A stretch of DNA of 64,000 nucleotides from Limnanthes douglasii subsp. nivea (lineage: Eukaryota; Streptophyta; Magnoliopsida; Brassicales; Limnanthaceae): positions 7,462,345 through 7,526,344 of the forward strand of contig JAUPFV010000005.1 in assembly GCA_036936605.1 (NCBI GenBank), read 5' to 3'. The position numbers and the translations under genes were made by a program. Each line of letters starts with the position of its first letter. Position 1 is the stretch's first letter. Below are positions 45,700 to 57,005 of this stretch, in pieces. The notes beneath the pieces were generated by a model. That model was not told where the DNA came from and did no database searches. It saw only the letters and a list, made by a program, of their open reading frames with translations.

Positions 45700-48418
45700 A
45701 TAAAGCTTAGCTTGTTCATAAGAGTGTGGCTCTTGAATAAAAGATACATTGGATAAAATTTTGTATAAGATGCATCAGGAACAAAAAAAATATATAAGGA
45801 AAGGTTGGAGGAATATGTGGTGAGCTAAGTTTATTAATTGATGCATATTTATCATATGATCCATGAAGAACAAAATTCTTAAACCAAACAAGTTTATGTC
45901 TAATCCTACTGTTTGTTGGTTCTAATGGGAACTTACGTGTCAATATCATTATCACATGAAACATAAATATCAACACTTTCCTTTGAAATAAAAGAATAAT
46001 AATTTTCTTCAGGAGGATTATGATAAATACCTATAATATAATTTAATTTTAAAACTATCTCTTGTTGATCAATGAACCTCATTATATTGATGGACAATTA
46101 GTGTAGGGACATGATTATTAATAATATTATTTTTGAAAGGGAAATATTTTCTTAATAAAAAACATCTCTGATATTGACAACTGATGAGTTTTTAGATTAT
46201 ACGATTTATAGAATTTTTGATTGGATGTATATCCAGCAAATACAACTTTAAAGGCTTGAGTAGCAAACTTATCATAGCTCATTGAGATGGTGGAATCAAA
46301 ACAAAGGTAGTCAAATACCTTTAAGGTACTCACATTAGGTGGAGCTCATGTTAGCATTTCAATTGATGACTTCCACCCTAAGATATTGGAAGGTATTCTA
46401 TTGATAAGATGAGAGGTAGTGAGAATACATTCTCCCCCAAAACATTTAGGAATGTTGGATTAAAACATGAGTGATCTTACCACCTCCAAAAAATGCTTAT
46501 GTTTTCTCTCAACAATCCCATTTTGATGGGGGTTTGTAAGGACAAGTCCTTCGATATATAACACCAAGATCAAATCAGAAAGGAAGACATTTTTTTGTTA
46601 AAACATCCAGTACCATTATCAGTCCTTAAAATTTTTAATTTAGCATTGGATTGAGTTTGACGTAGAGAAACAAACTACTTGTAAATAGAGAAGGTGTCAG
46701 CTTTGCTTTTAAGTAAAAATGTTCAAGTGCATATAGTGTAATCATCAACTATTATCAAGAAGTATTCATGAATGTAATAGTTGATACCCTATAGGGTCCC
46801 CATAAGTCTAAATGCTTCAAAATCTTTAGAAATGGTAAAATTAATGGAAGGAAAGTTGTTTGTCTGTTATTTGGCAAGAGGAAAAATATCACATACTGTA
46901 TATTCATCAACATAATTCATTAAATTTAAAACTTTCAAAACTTTATTAGAACAATGTCCAAACCTAAGATGCCAAATATTTGACTTTATTACAAGAGCTA
47001 CACTAAAAAATATAGGACCTGAAAACTGAATTAACAATGATATTTAATAAAACTTTGATTGAAGGATTGTTTGTTGATAAAGTATATCCCTTTATAGTGC
47101 TTTCAAACTCCCAACACTTTCTCAAAGTGTTGGTCTTGAAGAAAGAAATGATCACTTAAGAACTTAAAGGTAATACATGAAGTAACCACACACATGTTTA
47201 CAGATAATAAATTGAACTTAAAATATTGGACATACAAATAATCATGCAAAACTAGCTTATCATGCACTATGACTGATCCTTTAAATAAAACAGTTTTAAA
47301 TAAAACAGTTTTAAGTGATGGATTAAGGTTTTTGCAATGGATAAATCTTTGAAAAAATAATGATCACAACATATGTGATTGGATGCTCATGTGTCTATGA
47401 TCCAGAAACATTTTTACTAGTACTTTAGTTATAATTGGATGAAGATATATCTGGAAATTCTTCAAGGTGAGCATAATTCACACTTATTCCTTTCACGATC
47501 TTATGATTTCTTACCATTTGCAAGAATATTTTCCAAGTATTTTTTTTAACTTTCATGATCGTATGCATCAATCCTTGTATATTATTTTCTATCTTCTTGA
47601 CCATTATCAAGAGGGCTTGCAGCATAATAAGCAATGACACTGCTTGTGCAAATTTTATTTCTCTCATTCTTCTTGTCCCACCATTTAAGAAAACCATTAA
47701 GTTTAAAACAATGTTCTTTAATGTGTCTCCTTTGAAGGCAGCAAGTACATCTCAAGTATTCTTTATTTCCCTTATCAAGATTCATTTTCCATTTGCTTAA
47801 TATATTCTTACCATCATGGCAGAAGTTTTATTAGGATTTTCTCCACTCAAATAATTCAAACTAGTCTCTCTTTTTTTCCACAGAAAAAACAATAGCATAG
47901 GCTTTGTCGATGGAAGACATGATAGTCATTAAGAGAATTTGATCCTTAACTCATTCAAAACTTTCATTATGTCCAAGAAGAAACTATATTAACCTATCTT
48001 CGTCCTCTCTTTTAGTTAGTTCTAAGTAAACATCACACTCACATTTGTTTTAATATTTATAGATTGGAAATGGTCTCAATGCATTTCTTTCATCACATTG
48101 TATTTTAAGCTTTGAAAAATAAGCCATTACGCTCAGGATTTCTTAAGTAAGACGACTGGTGTCTCTCTTTAACTCATAAAACATTGGTCTATTGTAGCAT
48201 CCATAACTTTGGGTTATTTATTACCAATATTCCTTTGCATTGTCCAAGAACACAGATTATTCTTTAGATCGAGTTTATGATCCAAGAATAGACCATAATG
48301 TTCATTTGATTCCACCTATGATATCTAGCATAAGACAATAAAGGCTTTATAGATCTTCACTTTCAAGATTCAAATCTTGATCAGATCCTCCTCGATTTTG
48401 AACATCATCAATAGTAAC
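45700..48418 (-). mobile_element. Older copia element (outer), gag to pol start, heavily decayed
   Basis: Minus strand, from high to low coordinates: gag pieces at about 48230-47880 (AYFSKLK, DQILLMTIMSSIDKAYAIVF), a CCHC-like knuckle at about 47740-47690 (CTCCLQRRHIKEHCFKLNG), then integrase pieces (SKCFGGECILTTSHLINRIP near 46440), and the link to RT (RHKLVWFKNFV) at 45976-45716. The core of RT and RNase H are missing. Stops are frequent throughout. Its 5' end continues on the other side of the inner copia at 55527, so it was split by that insertion. Confidence 0.72.
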
Positions 48419-48745
48419 TGTAAGAAATATTTTACGGATTTCTTGTCTAACTTATTGAACCATGAAGTTAAAGCATCCCGCAATACTGCGGAATGTATAA
48501 TTACAGGACGTAGACATTCTTTGATCTTCAGATTCCGAACTTGAAGCAGATGATCTTTGAATCCTTTGCTAGATTATGATCTTCTAAGAGATGGCAACCA
48601 AAACCCAATGATTAATTATGAAGGGAAAACCAATCTATTTTTCTTAAAGGCACTTTTGTCTCTCTGTATATAATGTTGTCTCTTTTAAGAATGAGAAACT
48701 CATTCTTATACAGAACTAAAGTGAGAAAACGGTTCTTCTCATCCA
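48419..48745 (-). repeat. 3' LTR of the inner copia (R-U5 side only recognisable)
   Basis: About 327 bp match 54874-55197 at roughly 92-95% (TTTTACGGATTTCTT..., AAGAATGAGAAACTCATTC...). Beyond 48745 the two sequences part company, so the U3 half of the 5' LTR is not present here. Confidence 0.82.
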
Positions 48746-49124
48746 CTTAATGAATGTTCTTAATTTCTATCATCACATAGATAACCTTAACAATCCCTTA
48801 AATGACCATTAACGACATAGGACTAGAGTCATCATCAATGCATTTCAAGCCGCAAATAGATGCATCAGTAATCACGATATCGCAACAATCAACTACATGG
48901 ATCTATCATGGTGCATAGCATAAGAATAATATGAAATGTAATCTTACATAACTATTCTTAACTAGTCCCTCTTAATTGGAGGTCTACTTACAGCAGAGTA
49001 CGAATAATCAAAGATAAGAGCACACTGAAAACTTATATATAAATATGTTTGCATTAATGACCTTAAGTTCGTGAATATAATAATACAAACAAATTTAATA
49101 GCTTAATACAAACTCCCACTGAAA

Positions 49125-52100
49125 CTAACAATCCTCTAAGTACACAGCACCCATGTTAATGGTGTGTTCAATAAAAACTTTAAGTACTAATGCCTTCGTA
49201 AGAGGATCTGCTAACATTGAGTTTGTCCCTATGTGCTCCACACTGATTTGACCACTCTGTACTCTCTCTTTAACAGACAAGAACTTGATATCTACATGTT
49301 TGGACTTAATCGAGCTCCTGTTACTGTTTGAATACTGAACTGCCAAGTTATTGTCACAATATAATCTAAGGGGTCTTTCTATCCCCTCTACGATTCACAG
49401 TCCCGTGAATTTGTTCTGCAGCCAAAGCGCCTGATTGGATGCCTCGATACAAGTAACAAATTCCGCAGTCATAGTGGAATATGCAATGAGTGTTTGTTTA
49501 ACACTTTTCCATTATATTGCACCTCCAGTTAAAAGGAATATAATGCATGAGGTTGAACGACGAGAATCCTCACATCCAGCGAAATCCGAGTCGGAATACC
49601 CTATGACCTCCAGTTTATCCGACTTCTTATATGTTAACCTATGATGTTTTGTTTATTGCAAATAGCAGAGAACTCTTTTGACTGCTTTCCAGTGTTCCAT
49701 CCCTGGATTACTTACGTATCTCCCTAACACACCCACCACAAAAGAAATATCTGGTCGTGTACAAACTTGAGCATACATCAGACTTCCAATAACCGAACCA
49801 TATAGAACCTTTTGCATTTCCTCAATCTCAAGTTTTGTCTTTGGGCATTGCTTGAGGCTAAACTTTTCACCTTTTGATATAGGGGTTTCCTTTCCTTTGC
49901 TATTAGTCATCCCGTAACGTTGTAACATACTCACAGTATACGCCTTTTGTGATAAACTCAAAATTCCATGGGATCGATTCCTATGAATTTGAATTCCTAA
50001 CACAAATGATGCATCACCAAGATCTTTCATATCGAATTTTTCCGAAAGAAATTTCTTGGTCGTATGTAACAATTCCTTATCGTTCATGGCCAATAATATG
50101 TCATCAACATACAACACTAGAAATATTAATTTACTCCCACTGAACTTTTGATACACACAATCCTCCACTGAATTTATTTCGAAACCAAATAAGACAATAA
50201 CTTCAAGTAATTTGTGATACCACTGTCGAAACGCTTCCTTGAGACCATATATAGATTTCTTTAGTTTGCATACCGTCGACTTTGGATCACCGGAGACAAA
50301 GTTTTCAGGTTGTAACATATATATTGTTTCCTCAATGTCTCCATTAAGAAAAGTGGTCTTTACATCCATTTGATGGAGCTCAAGGTCGAAGTGTGCAACT
50401 AATGCCATGATTGTCTGAAAAGAATCCTTCGAAGAAACTGAAGAGAAGGTTTCTTTAAAGTCAATCCCCTCACGTTGATTAAAACCCTTAGCTACAAGTC
50501 GCGCTTTATGCCTCTCCACATTATCCTTAGAATCCCGTTTGGTTTTAAAAATCCATTTACAACCAATCGGCTTCTTTCCTTCAGGTAATGGAACAAGCTC
50601 CCATATCGCGTTATCTTGCATTGATTTAAACTCTTCGTTCATTGCTTTAATCCATAAGTGAGAATCAAAACTTTTCATGGCTTCACGAACACTTAAAGGA
50701 TCGTTTTATGTTGAACCATAAAATTCTTCATGTTCTTGAAGATACACTATATAGTATGAAGATATAGCGCTCTTTCTTTCTCTAGTAGATCTACGCAAAG
50801 GCATAATTTCTTCATTTTGCACTTGAAATTCTTGAGGAGGTAGAGTTTGTTCTTCTTGAACAACTTCATTTTCTCTATTGGAACAACATCCATAGGAGGA
50901 AGATTAACATCATCTTGAGTATCTATATGTTGTAACGAATCTGAAGTGATAATTGGCCTTCTAATTACCATTTCATCATATGACACTATAGTATCATTGT
51001 TGGAACCTTCATGAATCTCTACTGATTCTTCCTCAAAATGAATGTTTGTTACAAAATTCTTCCCCCCAAACTCTATATCCTCAAAGAATTTTGTTGTACC
51101 CGTCTCAAATATATTCTTTGTGGAAGGATCATAAAACTTAAAACCCCTACTGTGCTCGGGATATCCGATGAAATAACTACTAACCGTTTTGGAGTCCAAT
51201 TTCTTTTCATTCGGCCTATAAGGCTTCACTTCAGCTGGACATCCCCAAACATGTAAATGTTTTAAACTAGGTTTACGCCCAGTCCAAAGTTCATACGGTG
51301 TCTTAGTAGTTTCTTTCGTCGGAACTCTATTAAGTAGGTAGGTCACACATTTTATTGCTTCTCCCCAGAGTGATATAGGTAATGTTGAAGGATTAATCAT
51401 ACTTCTTACCATATCCTTCAATGTACGGTTTCGTCTCTCAGATACTCCATTTATGTTGGGCAAACCCGGCATCGTATACTGAGGGACTATCCCACACTCT
51501 TCTAGGAAATTTACAAACGGTCCATGACGTTGTTCATTTGAACCATCATATCTCCCGTAGTATTCACCATCACGGTCCGATCTGACGCACTTAATGTCTT
51601 TACCAAGTTGTTTTTCAACTTCGGTCTTAAAGACTTTGAACTTGTCAATGGCCTTTCATTTTTCGTGAATAAGATATAGATACCCATATCGTGAAAAGTT
51701 GTCAATGAAAGATATAAAATACCATTGGCCGTTCCATGATGTTGTAGGGAACGGACCGCAGATGTCTGTATGTATCAAATCCAAGACCCCTTTCGCTCTG
51801 TATGCATCTAATCGTTTCACTTTGGTCTGTTTTCCTTTTATACATTCAACGCAAATGTTGAAGTCCGAAAAATCCAGTTCATTTAATACACCTTCTGAAA
51901 CAAGCTTTTCAATTCTATTTTTTTAGAAATGTGACCTAATCGCTTGTTTCAAAGTTTTGCTGATTTTTCTAGTTTACAATTTAGTTTTCCAGGTACATCT
52001 ACATTCATTATATCTTTGTGATCCTTTATAGTACCAATAAATACAAGTTATCATTTGCTATTAACTTTTCAAAACCAACAACATTACCATGTAAATAAAG

Positions 52101-53282
52101 ACATAAACTTTCATTTCCAAAAAGACAAGAATAACTAAATTTGTCCAACAGCGGAAAGGAAATTAGGTTCCTTCAAAAAGAAGGTACATACAATACGTAT
52201 TTTAAATACAAAAAATGTCCACTGGTAAGCAATAAACGAAAATCACAAATAGAATGAACTAAACACGAACTGCCATCAGCTGTATAGATGGATGTTTCAC
52301 CATCACTCAGGCTTCGGTTTCTTATCATACCCTGCAAAGAAATACAAACATGAGTTGTTGCTGTTGTATTAACCCACCAAGTAATTATCGACACTGAAAC
52401 TAAACTGATCTGAGAACAGACCATAGAAGTGAAAATACCTTTGGCTTTCATCATAGCCCTCCATTTTTCACATTTTTTCTTAAAGTGCCCCGGTTTCTTA
52501 CAATGGAAGCAACGCCCTTTACCAGACGTAACCTTATGTTTCTTTTGTCCCGAACCGGATGCATGTGCATCTCAACCTTCATACTTTCTCTTAATTCCCT
52601 TATCCACCTGAGCTTTCACCATTTGCACTTCTGGATGTTCTTGCTTCATCTTTTCCTCCTCTTGCACTGCCTGAGAGATGAGCTCGTTGAGAGTCCATTT
52701 CTCGCGCTGACAGTTATAAGAAGTTTCGAAGTTCTTATACTGAGGAGGGAAAGAGTGAAAATCAAAACTTACCACAACATCTTCCGGAAGGTCAATCTTA
52801 AGTTCTTTCAATTTGGAAGCGATGTTTGACATTTCCAAGACGTGCTCACGAACAGTCCCTTTGCCACGATATTTCATAGAGGCTAGCTTAATAAGCAGCG
52901 TCTTAATCTCTACTTTATCATTCTTAGCAAAACATTTCTCTACCTCTTCGAGAAACATTTTCGCATTGGTGATCTCAGGTAGAACTGCACCTCGGAATGC
53001 TAATGGAATTGCTTGTTTTATGATCCCTAGACTTATCCTGTTCGAATTTTCTCACGCCTCTGACTCTTTCTTCTCCGTAGGAGAACTGTCATCAGTCAGA
53101 GGTTTAGGTTCATCGACCCTTAATGCTAAGTCGTAATCATGGCACATCAAGTGCAACAACATATCTTCTTTCCACAGCTCAAAGTTGCTCCCATTAAGTA
53201 TGGGTGCCTTTTTCCCTTCTGGGTTATAGAGATCCGAATTTGCTAACATAACAAACAACAAATAATAAATAGCCAAAAACAT
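49125..53282 (-). pseudogene. copia gag-pol polyprotein, several inactivating changes
   Basis: Translation order: gag start (ILNGSNFELWKEDMLLHL, 53282-53052), TGA in place of a conserved Trp at about 53055, gag core (52958-52572), knuckle CFHCKKPGHFKKKC at about 52500-52455, protease motif WWVNTTATTHV where DTG is expected, integrase (GRYDGS..., NGVSERRNRTLKDMVRSM, 51700-51380), RT (341-codon frame 50678-49653, with catalytic YVDD and KARLVAKGF), and RNase H (HVDIKFLSVKERV..., LADPLTKAL, 49346-49125). The RT frame is long and clean but the Gag stop and changed protease Asp make this copy unable to act alone. Confidence 0.85.
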
Positions 53283-53833
53283 TACTTAACATATAATCTC
53301 CATAGTATTTAACAAATAAACATAGCATAATAAAACATACTCTTACAACATCAATAAGATACCTTTGGGCAATCATATCAATTTGTATATGTATGAGTTT
53401 AAGCATAATTAATGTTGATCCTATTAATTGACTTAAGTAAGAAAATATTCCTTTGGGCCGATTTTCCTAATTCAATTTTCTTAATGACCAATTCACAAAT
53501 AATTATCTCGTGTCTAAGATTAACTATATCAAACCTTAAACTTCCTTTGGGCCGATTAAAATTTACATACTTGTCAATTATAGACTTGTCAAAACTCTAA
53601 AACAATTAATTCACCAATAAGGATCACTTTTGCGCTATATTGGATCATTAATTATTTATCCAAGTTCGAACAACTTAATACATGCTAATTATTTCGAAAT
53701 ATACTATACGACTACCTATTCACTTAATGTCCAAACTATTTCGTAATCTATATATAAATTTAATAAAATTTAAATTTAAATTTTAAATTATTATACTATA
53801 ATATATCTTTAATTATATACTATAATATAATAC

Positions 53834-53835
<2 letters not shown>

Positions 53836-53873
<38 letters not shown>
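53836..53873. repeat. (TA)n microsatellite in the copia leader
   Basis: A long alternating TA run inside the untranslated leader of the inner copia. Confidence 0.9.
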
Positions 53874-53879
<6 letters not shown>

Positions 53880-53922
53880 TAAATCGGATTTATATCATTA
53901 AGCTTACATCCTACTGACATAA

Positions 53923-54085
53923 CCGCAGAAGCAGTTCTATCAATTACGGCACACGCGAGAAGCAGTTCTATCAATTACGGCACACGCGAGAAGCAGTTCT
54001 ATCAACTATCAATTACGGTACACGTAATTGCCTACCTTGTGTATGTTCCGAGAAGCAATTCTATCAATTACGGCACACGTAATTT
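53923..54085. repeat. 31-bp tandem repeat in the copia leader
   Basis: AGAAGCAGTTCTATCAATTACGG and the following bases CACACGC repeat with period 31 at about 53931, 53962 and 53993 (position of GCAGTTCTAT). A further, diverged copy is at 54055. Confidence 0.88.
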
Positions 54086-54857
54086 CCTACCTTACACATT
54101 GCGCATATTCCGAATTTATTTACGCAGTTATTAACAGATATTAATTCAGATTTATATATATAATCAAATTATATATACTTAAGGTGCAATAACTTTTCTT
54201 TTCAAATCCATTATGACTGTATATTTTAATAACCGTTGTTCCGTTAATTTTGCATCCACACTTTTCCACTGAAAAGCAAGCTTTCCACAATTATCTTATA
54301 TAAATATAATCTCTCACTTTTCCACTTAAAAGCAAGCTTTCCACTATTATTTTTATATAAATATAAAACCATAAACTATCAACAGTTATGGAGTAGTGGG
54401 TAATTATAAACAAAGTCAACCTCCTTATATAAATATATAAACAAAGTTAACCGTCATTATAATTACTCTACCAATTACGTGCAGATCTTTATCACGTATT
54501 TATTCAACCACTACGAATTAAATGTATGTTTAGTTATCTTAAACATACTTTTAGTTTATGGCAGGTTTGTACGCATTTAAAACATGCCATTACATAATTT
54601 TTATTTTACAAATTCAAGTAATAAATAAGATATGGACGAACTTCAATTTTAATTGTTTAACAAAGTTTTCTTAATATTAATTCAGAATCTTAAACACATA
54701 AACGCTGCAATATTTTTATTGCGATTTGCAGGCCTACTATATTCAATAATTTGGAATATGCATAACATATTTAAATTTTTATCCGTATTTATTTTAAACC
54801 AAAACAATTCAGATCATAAATTCAAAATCAGAAAATTTAAGAATTTAACTTCACGGT

Positions 54858-54870
54858 GGCTCAGATACCA
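54858..54870 (-). other. Primer-binding site of the inner copia
   Basis: The minus strand reads TGGTATCTGAGCC, next to the LTR end at 54874. It is similar to the TGGTATCAGAGC site that pairs with initiator Met tRNA in many plant copia elements. Confidence 0.75.
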
Positions 54871-54873
54871 CTT

Positions 54874-55521
54874 GTAAGATATATTTTACGGATTTCTTAT
54901 CTAACTTATTGAACCATGAAGTTAAATCATCATGTAATAATGCGGAAGAAATACTTACAGGACGTAGACATTCTTTGATCTTCAGATTTCGAACTTGCAG
55001 CAGATGATCTTTGAATCATTTGCTAGATTATGATCTTCTAAGAGATGACAACCAAAACTCAATGATTGATTATGAAGGGGAAACCAATCTGTTTTTCTTA
55101 AAGACACTTTTTTCTCTCTGTATATAATGTCGTCTCTTTTAAGAATGAGAAACTCATTCTTATACAGAACTAAAGTGAGAAAACGGTTCTTCTCTTTTAA
55201 CTGTCTGTAACTTCCACATGGTTACTTAATGAAGACCAGTCGTTATTAAATTGTCACCTTTAGGGATCATAACCCGATATTATTTTGTTTTACAAAATAA
55301 CCCCAAAACTTTACGTTTTGCTTAAGTTGTTTAATTCCAAATTCAATCATTCACAGTATTCGGAATTAAACCCGGTATCTATACAATTATCCATATGATA
55401 CATATTTTATCTACTAGTCCGTTCTTTTTTTTTATAATTACTTTTATTAGACTAATATTAACGATAGTTCAATACATCGATAAAACATGTGACGGTCCAA
55501 TTTAATAGAGAAATTCCAACA
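54874..55521 (-). repeat. 5' LTR of the inner copia
   Basis: In element orientation it starts TGTTGGAATTTC at 55521 and ends TCTTACA at 54874 (TG...CA). It is 648 bp long. A TATA-like TATATA lies near 55125. The half next to the primer-binding site matches 48419-48745. Confidence 0.85.
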
Positions 55522-55526
55522 GTAAC

Positions 55527-55560
55527 AAGTTATCTCTTATTGATCCGTTCTAATACCACA
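55527..55560 (-). mobile_element. Primer-binding side of the outer copia
   Basis: Minus-strand TGGTATTAGAACGGATC just past the inner element's target duplication is a copia primer-binding site followed by the start of the leader. It is the lost neighbour of the outer copia gag at 48413. The outer LTR would lie at higher coordinates, but I cannot fix its end. Confidence 0.6.
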
Positions 55561-55717
55561 TTGGAGTTCTTACAAAACAAAAGAATAAAAAAAAAAATTA
55601 CTTTGTTGCTTAACTTTAATTATAATATACTTCGTTCAAATTATTTTAGTTGGGGGAGTGGAGTTCGAATTATAAAGCACGTGTTTCGTATCCGCTATCC
55701 TACCTGCCTGTCGAAAT

Positions 55718-55938
55718 TTTGCTGCTTATTGGTTTTATTATTATATTGGCTTTTTGTTTGAGCTATTGATAGTGCTCGAAAACACGTGTGTGCCACTTGA
55801 TGTATAAACAGATGGGCATGAATGTCGACTGAAGCTAGGTGACAAAATAATTTATACATATGTTCTCTCGAATTACTATGGTCATTTTTTCTAAAACTAG
55901 TTACCATGATAACAAATTCTATTATTTTTACAATATGT
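55718..55938. repeat. Dispersed repeat, copy 2
   Basis: Diverged match to 39158-39392, same orientation. Confidence 0.65.
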
Positions 55939-56389
55939 AAATCAGTTATTTTAATATCGTTTCATTTTATAAAAAATAAATTATTCAATCCATCATTGAT
56001 TTTTTATATAATAAAATAGTTTGCTGTATTTGTTTTAAAAAAACATTAAATATATAAAAAAATGTTCATAGAAATATCTAGAGTGTACCCGAGGAGATAT
56101 AAGCGACAAAAAAAAAATCCATAGTAAAAACTAGGTGCTGACGAAAAAAATCAAACAAGATTCAAAACAAATTTAGAGAGGGGATGAGTTTACAAAATAA
56201 AAACAATCTGATCAAAAGGAGGCGGCAACAGCGGAACATGACACTAAAAAAAATATGCATATGATTCGAACTCATGATAGAACTGTTATTGGATCTTCCA
56301 ATCTGTTACTCCGTGGGAACTAAATCGGTAAGATCCGCCCGAATAGCTTAGGGAGTAGATTGTGAACTAAAATTTTGGATTAATTATTT

Positions 56390-56640
56390 TATCGGTCTGG
56401 ACCGGTCCGTTTGGTAACCAACCCGATAAGAAAAATATATATTAAAAATTTCTAATTTATGTATATTTTTAACTAAAATCATAAAAATTATATAATAAAC
56501 TAACAAATCCATCCGTTAAGAACCGGGCCGACTTATCCATGATATTTAACTCATTTCGCTTAGTGGTCCGGGTTCGATCCGCCCGCTAACTTACCGAATT
56601 GGTCTCGGTCTAGTCCAAACCCGAACCGATAAACATACCT
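56390..56640. repeat. hAT-MITE-like remnant
   Basis: Matches 33660-33897 over about 230 bp, including AAACTAACAAATC and TTGGTCTCGGTCTAGTCCAA. The last bases AACCGATAAACATACC are a decayed version of the terminus ACCGATAACAGCCCTA seen at 27998. Confidence 0.6.
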
Positions 56641-57005
56641 TTACTCAACCAGTCCCGCTAGCTAATTTTTTTGTTTTGTTTATACAAATGTTGCTAAATA
56701 TTGGTCAACTTATTTAAACTTATCCGATTTCTGTTCTCTTCAGTTATTATAAAAAAATAACTTCTTAACGCATTTTTATCGCAAAGAAAATTGCTTTTAA
56801 ATATAAAAAAGATACAGATTTCAAAAAATTGCAATGGTATTAATATAATTTGTGTAGGTGACTCACTCACTCCAAAAATTTGTAAAAAGACAAAACACAT
56901 ATATATTTCCGTTTTTATATGTGTATTGTTTGTACGTGTGTTTTAATTATACCATTTTAGCAAATTCAAGACAGAGAGAGGAGAGAAGAAGAAGAGAAGA
57001 GGCGA

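Larger units (their letters stand above)
48414..55526 (-). mobile_element. Inner copia LTR retrotransposon, about 7.1 kb
   Basis: The 5-bp direct repeat GTAAC is at 48414-48418 and 55522-55526. In element orientation (minus) the 5' LTR is 55521-54874 (TGTTGG...TCTTACA). The primer-binding site TGGTATCTGAG is at about 54869-54859, matching a Met-tRNA-type site. The gag-pol region is 53282-49125 and the 3' LTR end is at 48419. gag, protease, integrase, RT and RNase H are in copia order and resemble the Tnt1-94-type polyprotein. It lies inside an older copia of the same orientation. Confidence 0.85.
55561..57005. other. Repeat-rich 5' flank of the NPF transporter
   Basis: Contains copy 2 of a dispersed repeat (55718-55938), an ACCGATAA-rich MITE remnant (56390-56640), and the NPF promoter. 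Just before the ATG is a GA-rich leader (GAGAGAGGAGAGAAGAAG type, about 56973-57003). TATA-like ATATATATT lies near 56900. Confidence 0.5.

Noticed and set aside
56260..56320. tRNA-like fragment with GAGTTCGAATCA
   Set aside because: Only a box B-like phrase is visible, with no second box or fold. It is too weak to list.
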